Origin: Ampullaceana balthica
Lineage: Eukaryota; Mollusca; Gastropoda; Lymnaeidae
Length of the DNA: 64,000 bases
Direction of reading: 5' to 3'
NCBI GenBank assembly: GCA_944989445.1
Contig: CALYLW010000336.1
Location: 755,791-819,790, forward strand
Below, piece by piece: positions 11,654 to 26,300 of the stretch (position 1 is its first letter; every line of letters begins with the position of its first letter). Position numbers and translations under genes: made by a program. Below the pieces are notes generated by a model. It ran no database searches, was not told the origin of the DNA, and saw only the letters and a program-made list of their open reading frames with translations.

Positions 11654-14600
11654 CATACACCATCACAGGAACACATACACCATCACAGGAACACATACAC
11701 CATCACAGGAACACATACACCATCACAGAAACACATACACCATCACAGGAACACATACACCATCACAGGAACACATACACCATCACAGGAACACATACAC
11801 CATCACAGGAACACATACACCATCACAGGAACACATACACCCTCACAGGAACACATACACCATCACAGGAACACATACACCATCGCAGGAACACATACAC
11901 CATCACAGGAACACATACACCATCACAGGAACACATACACCACATCACAGGAACACATACACCGTCACAGGAACACATACACCGTCACAGGAACACATAC
12001 ACCGTCACAGGAACACATACACCGTCACAGGAACACATACACCGTCACAGGAACACATACACCGTCACAGGAACACATACACCGTCACAGGAACACATAC
12101 ACCGTCACAGGAACACATACACCGTCACAGGAACACATACACCGTCACAGGAACACATACACCATCACAGGAACACATACACCATCACAGGAACACATAC
12201 ACCATCACAGGAACACATACACCATCACAGGAACACATACACCATCACAGGAACACATACACCATCACAGAAACACATACACCATCACAGGAACACATAC
12301 ACCATCACAGGAACACATACACCATCACAGGAACACATACACCATCACAGGAACACATACACCATCACAGGAACACATACACCATCACAGGAACACATAC
12401 ACCATCACAGGAACACATACACCGTCACAGGAACACATACACCGTCACAGGAACACATACACCGTCACAGGAACACATACACCGTCACAGGAACACATAC
12501 ACCGTCACAGGAACACATACACCGTCACAGGAACACATACACCATCACAGGCACACATACACCGTCACAGGCACACATACACCGTCACAGGAACACATAC
12601 ACCGTCACAGGAACACATACACCGTCACAGGAACACATACACCGTCACAGGAACACATACACCATCACAGGAACACATACACCATCACAGGAACACATGC
12701 ACCATCACAGGAACACATGCACCATCACAGGAACACATACACCATCACAGGAACACATAAACCATCACAGGAACACATACACCCTCACAGGAACACTTAC
12801 ACCATCACAGGAACACATACACCATCACAGGAACACATACACCATCACAGGAACACATACACCATCACAGGAACACATACACCACATCACAGGAACACAT
12901 ACACCATCCCAGGAACACATACACCGTCACAGGAACACATACACCGTCACAGGAACACATACACCGTCACAGGAACACATACACCGTCACAGGAACACAT
13001 ACACCGTCACAGGAACACATACACCGTCACAGGAACACATACACCGTCACAGGAACACATACACCGTCACAGGAACACATACACCGTCACAGGAACACAT
13101 ACACCGTCACAGGAACACATACACCGTCACAGGAACACATACACCGTCACAGGAACACATACACCATCACAGGAACACATACACCATCACAGGAACACAT
13201 ACACCATCACAGGAACACATACACCATCACAGGAACACATACACCGTCACAGGAACACATACACCGTCACAGGAACACATACACCGTCACAGGAACACAT
13301 ACACCGTCACAGGAACACATACACCGTCACAGGAACACATACACCGTCACAGGAACACATACACCGTCACAGGAACACATACACCGTCACAGGAACACAT
13401 ACACCGTCACAGGAACACATACACCGTCACAGGAACACATACACCGTCACAGGAACACATACACCGTCACAGGAACACATACACCGTCACAGGAACACAT
13501 ACACCTCACAGGAACACATACACCATCACAGGAACACATACACCATCACAGGAACACATACACCATCACAGGAACACATACACCATCACAGGAACACATA
13601 CACCATCACAGGAACACATACACCATCACAGGAACACATACACCATCACAGGAACACATACACCATCACAGGAACACATACACCATCACAGGAACACATA
13701 CACCATCACAGGAACACATACACCATCACAGGAACACATACACCGTCACAGGAACACATACACCGTCACAGGAACACATACACCGTCACAGGAACACATA
13801 CACCGTCACAGGAACACATACACCGTCACAGGAACACATACACCGTCACAGGAACACATACACCGTCACAGGAACACATACACCGTCACAGGAACACATA
13901 CACCGTCACAGGAACACATACACCGTCACAGGAACACATACACCGTCACAGGAACACATACACCGTCACAGGAACACATACACCATCACAGGAACACATA
14001 CACCATCACAGGAACACATACACCATCACAGGAACACATACACCATCACAGGAACACATACACCATCACAGGAACACATACACCATCACAGGAACACATA
14101 CACCATCACAGGAACACATACACCATCACAGGAACACATACACCATCACAGGAACACATACACCATCACAGGAACACATACACCATCACAGGAACACATA
14201 CACCATCACAGGAACACATACACCATCACAGGAACACATACACCATCACAGGAACACATACACCGTCACAGGAACACATACACCGTCACAGGAACACATA
14301 CACCGTCACAGGAACACATACACCGTCACAGGAACACATACACCGTCACAGGAACACATACACCGTCACAGGCACACATACACCGTCACAGGCACACATA
14401 CACCGTCACAGGCACACATACACCGTCACAGGAACACATACACCGTCACAGGAACACATACACCGTCACAGGAACACATACACCGTCACAGGAACACATA
14501 CACCATCACAGGAACACATACACCATCACAGGAACACATGCACCATCACAGGAACACATACACCATCACAGGAACACATACACCATCACAGGAACACATA

Positions 14601-16705
14601 AACCATCACAGGAACACATACACCCTCACAGGAACACTTACACCATCACAGGAACACATACACCATCACAGGAACACATACACCATCACAGGAACACATA
14701 CACCATCACAGGAACACATACACCACATCACAGGAACACATACACCATCCCAGGAACACATACACCGTCACAGGAACACATACACCGTCACAGGAACACA
14801 TACACCGTCACAGGAACACATACACCGTCACAGGAACACATACACCGTCACAGGAACACATACACCGTCACAGGAACACATACACCGTCACAGGAACACA
14901 TACACCGTCACAGGAACACATACACCGTCACAGGAACACATACACCGTCACAGGAACACATACACCATCACAGGAACACATACACCATCACAGGAACACA
15001 TACACCATCACAGGAACACATACACCATCACAGGAACACATACACCGTCACAGGAACACATACACCGTCACAGGAACACATACACCGTCACAGGAACACA
15101 TACACCGTCACAGGAACACATACACCGTCACAGGAACACATACACCGTCACAGGCACACATACACCGTCACAGGAACACATACACCGTCACAGGAACACA
15201 TACACCGTCACAGGAACACATACCCCGTCACAGGAACACATACACCGTCACAGGAACACATACACCATCACAGGAACACATACACCATCACAGGAACACA
15301 TACACCATCACAGGAACACATACACCATCACAGGAACACATACACCATCACAGGAACACATACACCATCACAGGAACACATACACCATCACAGGAACACA
15401 TACACCATCACAGGAACACATACACCATCACAGGAACACATACACCATCACAGGAACACATACACCATCACAGGAACACATACACCATCACAGGAACACA
15501 TACACCATCACAGGAACACATACACCACATCACAGGAACACATACACCGTCACAGGAACACATACACCGTCACAGGAACACATACACCGTCACAGGAACA
15601 CATACACCGTCACAGGAACACATACACCGTCACAGGAACACATACACCGTCACAGGAACACATACACCGTCACAGGAACACATACACCGTCACAGGAACA
15701 CATACACCGTCACAGGAACACATACACCGTCACAGGAACACATACACCATCACAGGAACACATACACCATCACAGGAACACATACACCATCACAGGAACA
15801 CATACACCATCACAGGAACACATACACCATCACAGGAACACATACACCGTCACAGGAACACATACACCGTCACAGGAACACATACACCGTCACAGGAACA
15901 TATACACCGTCACAGGAACACATACACCGTCACAGGAACACATACACCGTCACAGGAACACATACACCGTCACAGGAACACATACACCGTCACAGGAACA
16001 CATACACCGTCACAGGCACACATACACCGTCACAGGCACACATACACCGTCACAGGAACACATACACCGTCACAGGAACACATACACCATCACAGGAACA
16101 CATACACCATCTCAGGAACACATACACCATCACAGGAACACATAAACCATCCCAGGAACACATACACCGTCACAGGAACACATACACCATCACAGGAACA
16201 CATACACCATCACAGGAACACATACACCATCACAGGAACACATACACCATCACAGGAACACATACACCATCACAGGAACACATACACCATCACAGGAACA
16301 CATATACCATCACAGGAACACATACACCACATCACAGGAACACATACACCGTCACAGGAACACATACACCGTCACAGGAACACATACACCGTCACAGGAA
16401 CACATACACCGTCACAGGAACACATACACCGTCACAGGAACACATACACCGTCACAGGAACACATACACCGTCACAGGAACACATACACCGTCACAGGAA
16501 CACATACACCGTCACAGGAACACATACACCATCACAGGAACACATACACCATCACAGGAACACATACACCATCACAGGAACACATACACCATCACAGGAA
16601 CACATACACCATCACAGGAACACATACACCATCACAGGAACACATACACCATCACAGGAACACATACACCATCACAGGAACACATACACCATCACAGGAA
16701 CACAT
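11654..16705 (+). repeat. 5-kb minisatellite, about 250 copies of a 20-bp unit
   Basis: The unit is CACAGGAACACATACACCAT, with a second common form ending CCGT; long runs of each form alternate. Rare variants (acataaacc, caccctc, aacactt, catcccagg, a 2-bp longer 'ccacatc' junction, 'ggcacac') recur in the same order about 1842 bp apart (near 12540-12910 and 14375-14750), which reveals higher-order duplication. The unit has no stop in any plus frame, so long plus-strand open frames (up to 1513 codons, from 11604) arise automatically. I do not regard these as genes. No G+C shift or promoter marks the array. Confidence 0.97.
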
Positions 16706-17306
16706 CTTTTTCTTTTAAATTTCAAAAATTCTTCACAATTACTGATATCTGATCTTTTAATTACAATCTACATATCTTTTACTAAAATAGGGAAGTTTCT
16801 TTGGCTTTAAAATCAAGCTTATTCTTTACTGTATAAATCAGTTTTTTATATAAAAAAACAACTCTTTTCATAAAAGAACTTTATAATTTTTTTATGATTC
16901 CTCTCGTTTTAAATCCCTAATAATTTATGATAATATTAATAAGTAACTTTTTTTATATATAAATTTTCAGGAAAAAATAAAAACTTCCACTGACCTCACA
17001 CAAGTCATGTTTTCAGCTGTCTATATCAACCTTGTCATCACTCAAGTCTCAAGCTATCCGTCAAAGATCCTTCAGACTTCAGTTCTTCTATCACGACACC
17101 ATCTGCCACACCTCCCTAGCCTTGGCTGTCAAACCTTCCGTCTCACTCTTTCCTGACACTTCTTTATTATCAGTCACCATTTTATTACAAATTATGTTCT
17201 AGAGTAGGTAAAATTACCAGCATCAAAATTGAAGTACATTTTCCAAACAGCAATATAAAAAACAAAACAATTCAAAAATTGATAAAAAATGTTTAAAATG
17301 AATTTC
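16706..17306. other. No gene seen between the minisatellite and the LACTB-like gene
   Basis: AT-rich at first, then a moderately C+T-rich stretch (16990-17165) without splice-framed coding sequence. It should contain the 3' flank of the minus-strand beta-lactamase-like gene. Confidence 0.4.
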
Positions 17307-17312
17307 TTTATT
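17307..17312 (-). promoter_or_regulatory. Probable polyadenylation signal of the beta-lactamase-like gene
   Basis: On the minus strand this reads AATAAA, 43 bases after the stop codon at 17358-17356. It is the first canonical hexamer downstream of the stop. Confidence 0.55.
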
Positions 17313-17355
17313 ATTTGTTTCATAAGTATAAAAAAACGATTTATCCACACAATAT

Positions 17356-20300
17356 TCATAAAAAGTGTACATTTAAAATAGTCAAAGTGATAAAGATACA
17401 AGTGTTTAAATGTACTAAGGCATCTACACCATTTTTAACATTATCTTTCTTGATAATCTTTAAAAATTTTGGTGGTATGGTACCCATAAAACCTGTTGCT
17501 TTGATTGCTACAATAGTCTTGTTGTCCTCAGACACAAAGTAAATTGGTGTGATATCAAACACATTATTAATCCCCAGTCCTTTGGCATAAAATGTCTCAA
17601 TTGTCCCAACAGAGATAGAATACAGTCTCCATTCACCCCAGCCATAAGACAATACAAGTGCTTGATAAGTCTTGTTGTAAGTAACAGTCACATAGCCAAA
17701 GATTTCATTGTGGTATAAACCCTGTGAATAAAAAAATTAAAAGAAAATTAAAGTAGTTTAGACAACAATTGAAATGAACACAATTTTTAAAAAAATGATT
17801 TTAACTGAATTCTTTTACAAAAGAAAATCAGAAAACTTTAGTACACACGCCAAACGCATTGATAGCTGCAGAAAAAAATCATAGCATTCTTCACAATGTC
17901 TCTGCTTTAAAAAATTACTAGGTGCAGACTATTGTGTACTTGTAGATCATGTGATGTGATGTAATGACCTCTGCAAACCCTGTTGAGTTTTTGTAATACA
18001 ATGTAACTACAAATCAAAACTTAATGCTACTTAAGCTGTTTAATTCCACCTATGTGAGATTTTCATATTCTTCGGTAAATTTAATGGTGTTATCTTCTTT
18101 GATTGCTAATTAATATTTCATGTAGCTGAGAACCTACATCTCATAACAACAAAATTTATACACCTAAAAATAAACAATATCCTCGGATCCAATGCTTTGA
18201 AGCTAAACTTATAATGGGAACTAGGACACCAAAAAAAAACCCAGGAAATAAAAGAGCACACAAACAAGGAACATTCAAAGAACAGCTGAGCACTTGTACA
18301 ATGCTCAACACAGCAAGACAGCTTATTAGAGAAATTCAGAAGAGTAATTAAATGGAAGTTCTATAGAATAGACAGGAAGATGTGTCTTCACACATAAACC
18401 TAGTCTAAAGCTCAAATAAACTATTTTCAAAGACACAAACGGAATATTTTATAAAACCTGCTTATATGAGCTCCAAACTCAACCACATAAAAATAATGCC
18501 CCCCAACCTTCTGCAAACATCCAAATGACATAGTGGCACGTCCACTCTTCTGCTGCCATGGTGACATGATGAAAGGCAAACAAGTAAGATTTTATAATTG
18601 ATAATAAACTGAATATACTTTAACTTTAATCTTCATACCTCATACTGGCCACTGTCATACTGCAATGTAACATTTGGATTCAGTTTTGGAGTAGATACTG
18701 CAGAGCGCTTATCCCATGGTTCAGGATATGTACAGATGGTAGAACTGTTGAGCCATGACTGCACACCCAGGGCCCTATCCAACAGGTACATGTGGAGTGG
18801 ATGACGGTAAATGTATCCATCATCCTTCCCCGTCATTGCAATGAAAACTCCAATTTTTGGCTCAGGCAGGAGCGCCATGTAAGCTCTGTAACCCATTGTG
18901 GAGCCAGTGTGAACTAGTCGTTCATAACCTGTGGAGGTTACAGGGATTGAAAAATGCATGTCATTAAGAAAAACAGTTTTATAATTTTAAAAAATCAAGC
19001 ACTCTATAAACTATAGCTTGTCAGCTAGAATGCTCAATGCTAGTGTGAATTACTGTTCTAAAGCTCTAGAACAAAAAAACAAAGACATTTAATTTTAGAA
19101 ATTTTTAAAATAAAATGGATCAAAGGACAAGGTACTAATTTGTCATTAGAAAATTTTGCAGTTGCAGTATATAAATACTTAAGGCTAAATCAGCATTAAT
19201 ACCTCGATAGAATCCCCTTCTAATTCCAAAGGCATATATTTCATCAGTGCACGTGACAGGAAACTTTGATAATCTTGTTTCTTTTCCTTTTTCTGATCCT
19301 ACAAAGAATCGTCCTTTGTAAATCTCTGCCATGTGCTCAGCCTTTACAACTTGATTTCCTTGTGAGTTTTTGCCTTCAAACAAGTGAAAGTTCATCCAAT
19401 GGACCATGTCATCAGCACTTGTCATCACTGAACCTGAACCAGATAACTGTGCCCACCTCCTGGGTTTGGACATTAATTGGTAATTCATTATTTCCCAAAT
19501 TAAACTAAAATAGGTTATGTATAAAAAGGAAACTTCATAATGAATACCTTTAAATTAGTCACCTTTAAGAGATGGTAATATAATATTTAAAGGTAAAATT
19601 AAAAAATAAAGCATACCTAGAAAACTCAGAATGAACTGGAACCAACTGGTCCTCTGAAAAAGCGTAGGGAATCACCATATCTTCTCTGTCAAAGTTTACC
19701 ACTGAGGCAAAAGTAGAGCTCTTCATTCCCAATGGCTTCAAAAGGTGTTCATCTACAAGTTCCTCCCAAGTCTTGCCACCAATCATCTCGGAAATTCGGC
19801 TCACCAACCCATACATGATGTTGCTGTAGTAGTATTTCACACGAAACTGGTCCTTTGTTTGTAGAAACTGGAGCCGGCTGGAATTTGGATTTAAAAATAT
19901 GAATTTTGAAATTTAATCATTTTTTTCAACAAGTTTTCATTGTTTTTACTGTCACATATTATTTTATTTTTGTAAAATGGCTCTGTGTCCTTTTAACAGT
20001 AATTTCATTGTCTCCCTATAACCATACTGCTTTCTTGGCCTAGCCTCTATAAACTTCAATCATTTCTTTAATGTGTTACATCAGCCAAACAAGTTTTCCT
20101 TTTCTTCCAATTTTCTCCTCTGAAATTATTTTTTTCTCTCTCTAATTTAATCCAACCAATTAGTTCGCACAATCCCTGATCCTGTCAGACTTTTAACATC
20201 CACACTCTATACTTTGTGCCCTCTTCAAAGGTTTTTTGTTACATGGATACAGTATTGTTCGCAAATCACGAAAATTGTACAATTTATATTAAAAGCCATT

Positions 20301-23300
20301 TTGTAGTTAAATTAAAATAAATTAATTTATTAAACAACATTTCTTACAATTTGATTTTATATATTAAATTAAAAAGAAAATACTTTGATGAATATTATAT
20401 GCTTACTCTAGCAGAGCTTCTCTTGTAAGGTTTGGATCAAATCTCAGACGATTGTAGTCGGGTATCCCCATTTTATGAGCCAATAAGTCTGTGAATCTTG
20501 CCTGTGCTGTGCGGACAGGGTCGGCCATGTTGAATGACTTTCCAAGAAGCAGTCTGATAGGAGAATCCACAGTGAGACTGGGGAAAAATACATCACAGAA
20601 TATTTGTTTAGAAACAGAGAGAATGCATCCATTGTGTTAGAGGGTTAATTTTAAACCATAATTAAATATTATATAATCTTTTGTAAGATGTTTAACAAGT
20701 GATTTACCATTATGTTGGAGTTCTACTCTCTGTTGTTCTTTAGATTTTTAACATTTAAAATTGTACTTAAAATCCTGTAAAAACGGCCTCACTTTGTTTT
20801 CTCATAAAGCAGTTTGACAAGTAGAGTGGCGGAGAACAGTTTTGACACTGATGCGATCCCAAAAACCGAGGAATTCGTCACTGGCTTTTTGTTGTCCAAA
20901 CCAAATGATCCAAATCCCTTAGAGAGCAGGACCTTGGAAATAGAGATTTATATTATTTTAAAAGGCTGTGTTAGAAGAATGTATATAAAATGTCAATAAA
21001 AGATTTATTAACAAAATTTTGTGGTGCATGTATGACACGGTTTCTATGAGACATGACTTTAAAATGAAATCTGTTAGAAGAGCAAACAAAAAACAATTTA
21101 ATTAGCGTTTTTTTTTGTGTGTTTCTTTTTTTTGTTGCTGTTGTTGTTAACCTTTAACTAAAACACTTAATGAGTTCCAAGATTGAATTTTTGAAATTAA
21201 TAAATAACATATCTTATGTACTAGATATACTCTTTTATTTTAGTTTTGACAGTAAGAATATTTCACACTGGTTTTTCTTCACATGAACTAACTATGCAAT
21301 GGCCGAAAATGAAGCCATAAAAATATAGAAAAATTCAAATTTAACTGAACCGGTGATTACTAATGGTGGCGGTTACTGGCGGTGGGTTAACCCACAAAAC
21401 GGTCTCGACACATTTTGCATCGTCAAAACGGCCCCTATCAAAACGGCCCCGGTCAAAACGACACCTGTCAAAACGGGGCCGTTTTGACGGGTCATAAATG
21501 CTGTAGACTGGATAAAATGCTAAATCAAATTAAAATGTATGAATGATCACCTGAACAATTTGAACGACCCATCAAATCTCCCACCACTATTAGAGTGGAA
21601 AAGGTAACAAACGATCTTTAAAATTATCGAGATTGCGCAATCAATTTCTTTTGTATTTCACTTTATTTATACATTATGTCTCGCTTTAAAGTAAAGGTTG
21701 TGGAATGAAACATGTTTCTATAATTAGTATTACGTCTCGTTATTTAAAGCTGTAGTGTAAATCATGTTTAAATTACAGTTACCTTTCGTTATTTAAATTT
21801 GAAGAATAAAACTTGTTTAAATTATGCCCTCTTCTTCACCTTTGTTGAAACAATAATCACATAATATATTATTGCGCCCCCCATAACACACATGGTCTTG
21901 GAAAAAATACGCGGTCTGCCTTCCTTTCCCATTATCTTAATGATCACATATCAACGTATAATTGACGCTCGGCTTATCTTTATGGAGAAGATGCCTCATC
22001 GTATTTTACCTCTGATATGCCATTACCTCTTAGCCGATTTAAATCAAGTGTTAAAAAACTCAGCAAAACAGTTTTGTAAAACCATACGCGATATTTCACT
22101 GATAAAAAGAAGGGCAACTAAAAATAGCACAAAACAAATAAAACCGTATTAAATAACTTGATGGCTCAACAATGGAAATGGGGTTAGGATTAAAATAAAC
22201 ATTTATATATATATATATTTATATCTAGTTACGTCTCATAAAATATTTAATTCAACACAACAACATTACTGACATCTAACCACAGAAGTGGCACCAAACC
22301 ATGTACATGACAAACAACAAGCCACACTTCACACTCATAAACCAAAACCCTAAAATCATGTCCCTAGAAACTACAAACCTTTTGATGAGCCATTCACGTA
22401 CTCACTGCCCCCCTCGCACCACTACCCACCAAGTTGCTTCACACGCATACCGACCGAGATATCACCACCCTAACAACACACATTGTTTCATAATATAAAC
22501 AACGGAGGCTGAACTTATTACCTATTACACACGAGCAACAAAGCCCGTCCAAGGAAGTTCCGCCACCGTTCGGTGGCATGTTCTAAATCCCCTCCAACAG
22601 CCGTCTCGACCGTATACATGTGCATCACGTCAAAAATACTATTCATTATAGTTAAAATAAATAACTCGTAAAAACAGAATATTTGACTATAAATCCCAGA
22701 GGGCATAATACTCAAAATAAAGTCTTGGAAGAAATATTGCACCAAAAAAACTCGTTTTGAACGTCCGCATAAACGTGTTCAATATGATTGGCTGTAGGAG
22801 TCATATGTGTTTTAGGGACCAATCACTATCGAGGACAGGACAGAACGCCTTTTATTACACATGTTCTTAAGTGTTTTAGAGAAGAATAAATAGAAGTTAA
22901 AAAAAAAGATTTTTAAGACCACGTTTTTAGAAGCGGACTAAAAAGAAGAAAATAATTTAAAACTTATTAGTTCAAGTACTTCGATTTAATATGACTAAAA
23001 AGGTGGGGCGGGCGCTTATGAGGTTTAACATATGCGGTTCACTCATTCTCTCACTTATAGATCTCTCTTTTGCCTTCTAAATTAGAAATCTTTAATTTTT
23101 ATACCAAACACCCACCCCACGTTGACCGAGCTCAGCGTGACACGTAAAATGTAAACAAAAGCGCCGCGTTGCTGCGATGGGCCGCCTCAACGCGTCTACT
23201 CAAACTTTCACGTGGAAAAAAAAACAATAACAAACAGTGAATTTGAATTACATACCTCATATAAGGATAAACTAAAAATGCATTAATTTAATTACGGTAC

Positions 23301-26300
23301 GATCGATCGATCTGAAATTTTGATACGATGCATTGTTAGGTGAGTCGGGTCCGTGTGCCAAATTTCAGCTCGATCGGATCACTGGAAGTGGGTCATTTTC
23401 GACTTTTCTTTTTCCGCCCGCCCGCCCAAGACAGAGATGATGAGATGATGAGACGGCCGCGAAGTTAATATAAGGGATTTAAAAAACAAACCCGTAAAAT
23501 CAAAGTTTTTGACTATAAATCCCTTATATATGAGACAGAACTAAAAGTATTGATTATGTTCCAACTCTACAAAAATTTACAGACGTACACAGAGTGATGT
23601 CCCTTGTCTTTAATAACGGGGGGTGGGACGTGAGGGGGTGTCGGCACGACGGTCGGCGTCAACTCAAAATCTCACGTGGAAGTGGAAGAAAAAAACAATA
23701 AAAAACAGTGAATTTGAATTACATACCTCATATAAGGATAAACTAAAAATGCATTAATTTAATTACGGTACGTCGATCGATCTGAAATTTTGATACGATG
23801 CATTGTTAGGTGAGACGGGTCCGTGTGCCAAATTTCAGCTCGATCGGATCACTGGAAGTGGGTAATTTTCGACTTTTCTTTTTCCGCCCGCCCGCCCAAG
23901 ACAGAGATGATGAGACGGCCGCGAAGTTAATATAAGGGATTTAATAAAACAAACCCGTAAAAACAAAGTTTTTGACTATAAATCCCTTATATATGAGACA
24001 TAACTAACAGTATTGATTATTTTCAAACACGACAAACATACAGACTGAATCTGTCTTAACTCAACTTTGCTTCATAACCCTGGGGAGGGGGAGAGGGGAA
24101 AAGTCTGGTCACCGATTTGCTTGACCGAGCTCAGCGCGACACGTAAAATGTAAACAAAAGCACCCCGGATCTTCGATGGGTCGCCTCAAAGCGTCAACTC
24201 AAACTTTCACGTGGGAAAAAAACAATAACAAACCGTGAATTTGAATTACATACGTTATATAAGGAAAAACTAAAAATGCATTAATTTAATTACGGTACAA
24301 TCGATCGATCTGAAATTTTAATACGATGCATTGTTAGGTAAGACGGGTCCGTGTGCCAAATTTCAGCTCGATCGGATCACTGGAAGTGGGTCATTTTCAA
24401 CTTTTGTTTTTCCGCTCGCCCATCCCATGAGACGGCCGCGAAGTTAATATAAGGGATTTAAAAACAAAGTTTTTGACTATAAATCCCTTATATATGAGAC
24501 ATAACTAACAGTATTGATTATTTTCAAACGCTACAAACATTTACTGACTGAATCTGTCTTAACTCATCATTGCTTCATAACCCTGGGTGGGGGGGGTGGG
24601 GTGGGTGGGGGGAGAGGGGAAAAGTCTGGTCTCCGATTCGCTTGACCGAGCTCAGGTGACACGTAAAATGTAAACAAAAGCACACCGGTGCTTCGATGGG
24701 TCGCCTCAACGCGTCAACTCAAACTTTCACGTGGACAAAAAAACAATAACAAACAGTGAATTTGAATTACATACCTCATATAAGGATAAACTAAAAAATG
24801 CATTAATTTAATTACGGTACGTTCGATCGATCTGAAATTTTGATACGATGCATTGTTAGGTGAGACGGGTCCGTGTGCCAAATTTCAGCTCGATCGGATC
24901 ACGTTAAGTGGGTCATTTTTGACTTTTGTTTTTCCGCCCGCCCGCCCATGAGATGACGACAGAGACGGCCGCGAAGTTAATATAAGGGATTTAAAAAGAA
25001 AGTGGAGCGGGTGGGGTGTGTGAGACGAGAAATACATTTGAGCTTTAAGGCAAGACAAAAGTTAGTGTAGGACAGTATAGGTTATAGCAATGATGAAAAT
25101 AACTATAAAAAATAATAATTAAAAAAAATAAGTTTTCGTTACATATTTGGAACAAAATTCATATTTTGTTCTTGTTTCACCATTTAAGGCTTATTTATTT
25201 AGCCCCAAAAAAAATTTTTTTTTAAAATTCACATAGTCTTAATGACATCATTGTTTTAAATAAAGCATGTTAATATTAAACATTATTGCATAATGCAGAA
25301 AAAAATGAATAGAATAAAAGTAGCTATTTAGAGATAAGAGTTGGGATGAGGACGGTATTTATTAACAATAAATTTTTTGGTAATTTCGTTTCATTCTTAG
25401 GAGAAAGACATTTTAAAACAACTTTCACTATTTTACTTCAAAGAGATTTTAGTTTGCCTTTTTACTTTTCCTTATGTTTCCCTTACTAGAGATTAACAAT
25501 TGTGACAGCTGAAATCATGTGAGAAGTGTGATGTTATGTTGGGACTCAATGAACTTCAAATGTTTCAAGTTCCAACAACTAAACAGTTAAATTTTAATAT
25601 ATCAGCGCATTTAAAACCGTCAAGGTAACGTTTTATGTACGGCAATCAGTGAACCAGCAATTATTTTAAATCAGACTCTTTAATAACAGTTAACAAGAAC
25701 TTATGGTAGATCCGACTTCCTCATTTTATTTTCCTTGTGTCTGGAGCCATATCAATGATATGACACACCCAATTAAACCAGGGCTAACCCAATTAGTGCT
25801 AACTCTCCTTACAAAACGGGCCATTTAGGACCACATATCTCTAAGTATTGTTCTAATCCTCTGTGTACTATTTGGACGAATGCTTTGTAGCCTATTTAAT
25901 TTTTGAAGGAAAATAAATTATATAAATACAAGTAACATGTTAATGTTGTATACACATTATATGGCACAACACAATTAGTAAACTTTGCACATACCCTCTA
26001 TTGATAAATTTATGTTCTTTACTTTCAATACAAACGTTGTTATTGTTTTTTTTAAGAAGGGTTATTGAGGAATTATTCTTAGACCCTGTATCCATCTCTA
26101 TAGGTAAAAGTATAACCTCCCCGAAGACGAAACACTAAAATTTTACCACTTAAAATTTATAGGCATGTATGAGCATAAGGGACATAAGCAATGGCCACAC
26201 ATTTGTCGGACCAGGAATTAAAAAAAAATCGACCCTTGTCTCCATCTGAAGTGTATAAACACTGGGTCAACACTTTGTTTATTGAGAGATTTCAGTCCCC

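Noticed and set aside
11604..16145. Very long plus-strand open frame (1513 codons) and a second of 990 codons, reading as HTPSQEHIHHHRNTYT-like repeats
   Set aside because: The 20-bp minisatellite unit has no stop in any plus frame, so long frames are automatic. There are no splice sites, no start context, no non-repetitive domain, and frame-changing indels are tolerated.
11654..16705. Regularly spaced repeats suggestive of a CRISPR array
   Set aside because: Units are directly adjacent with no unique spacers, the context is eukaryotic, and no cas gene is present.
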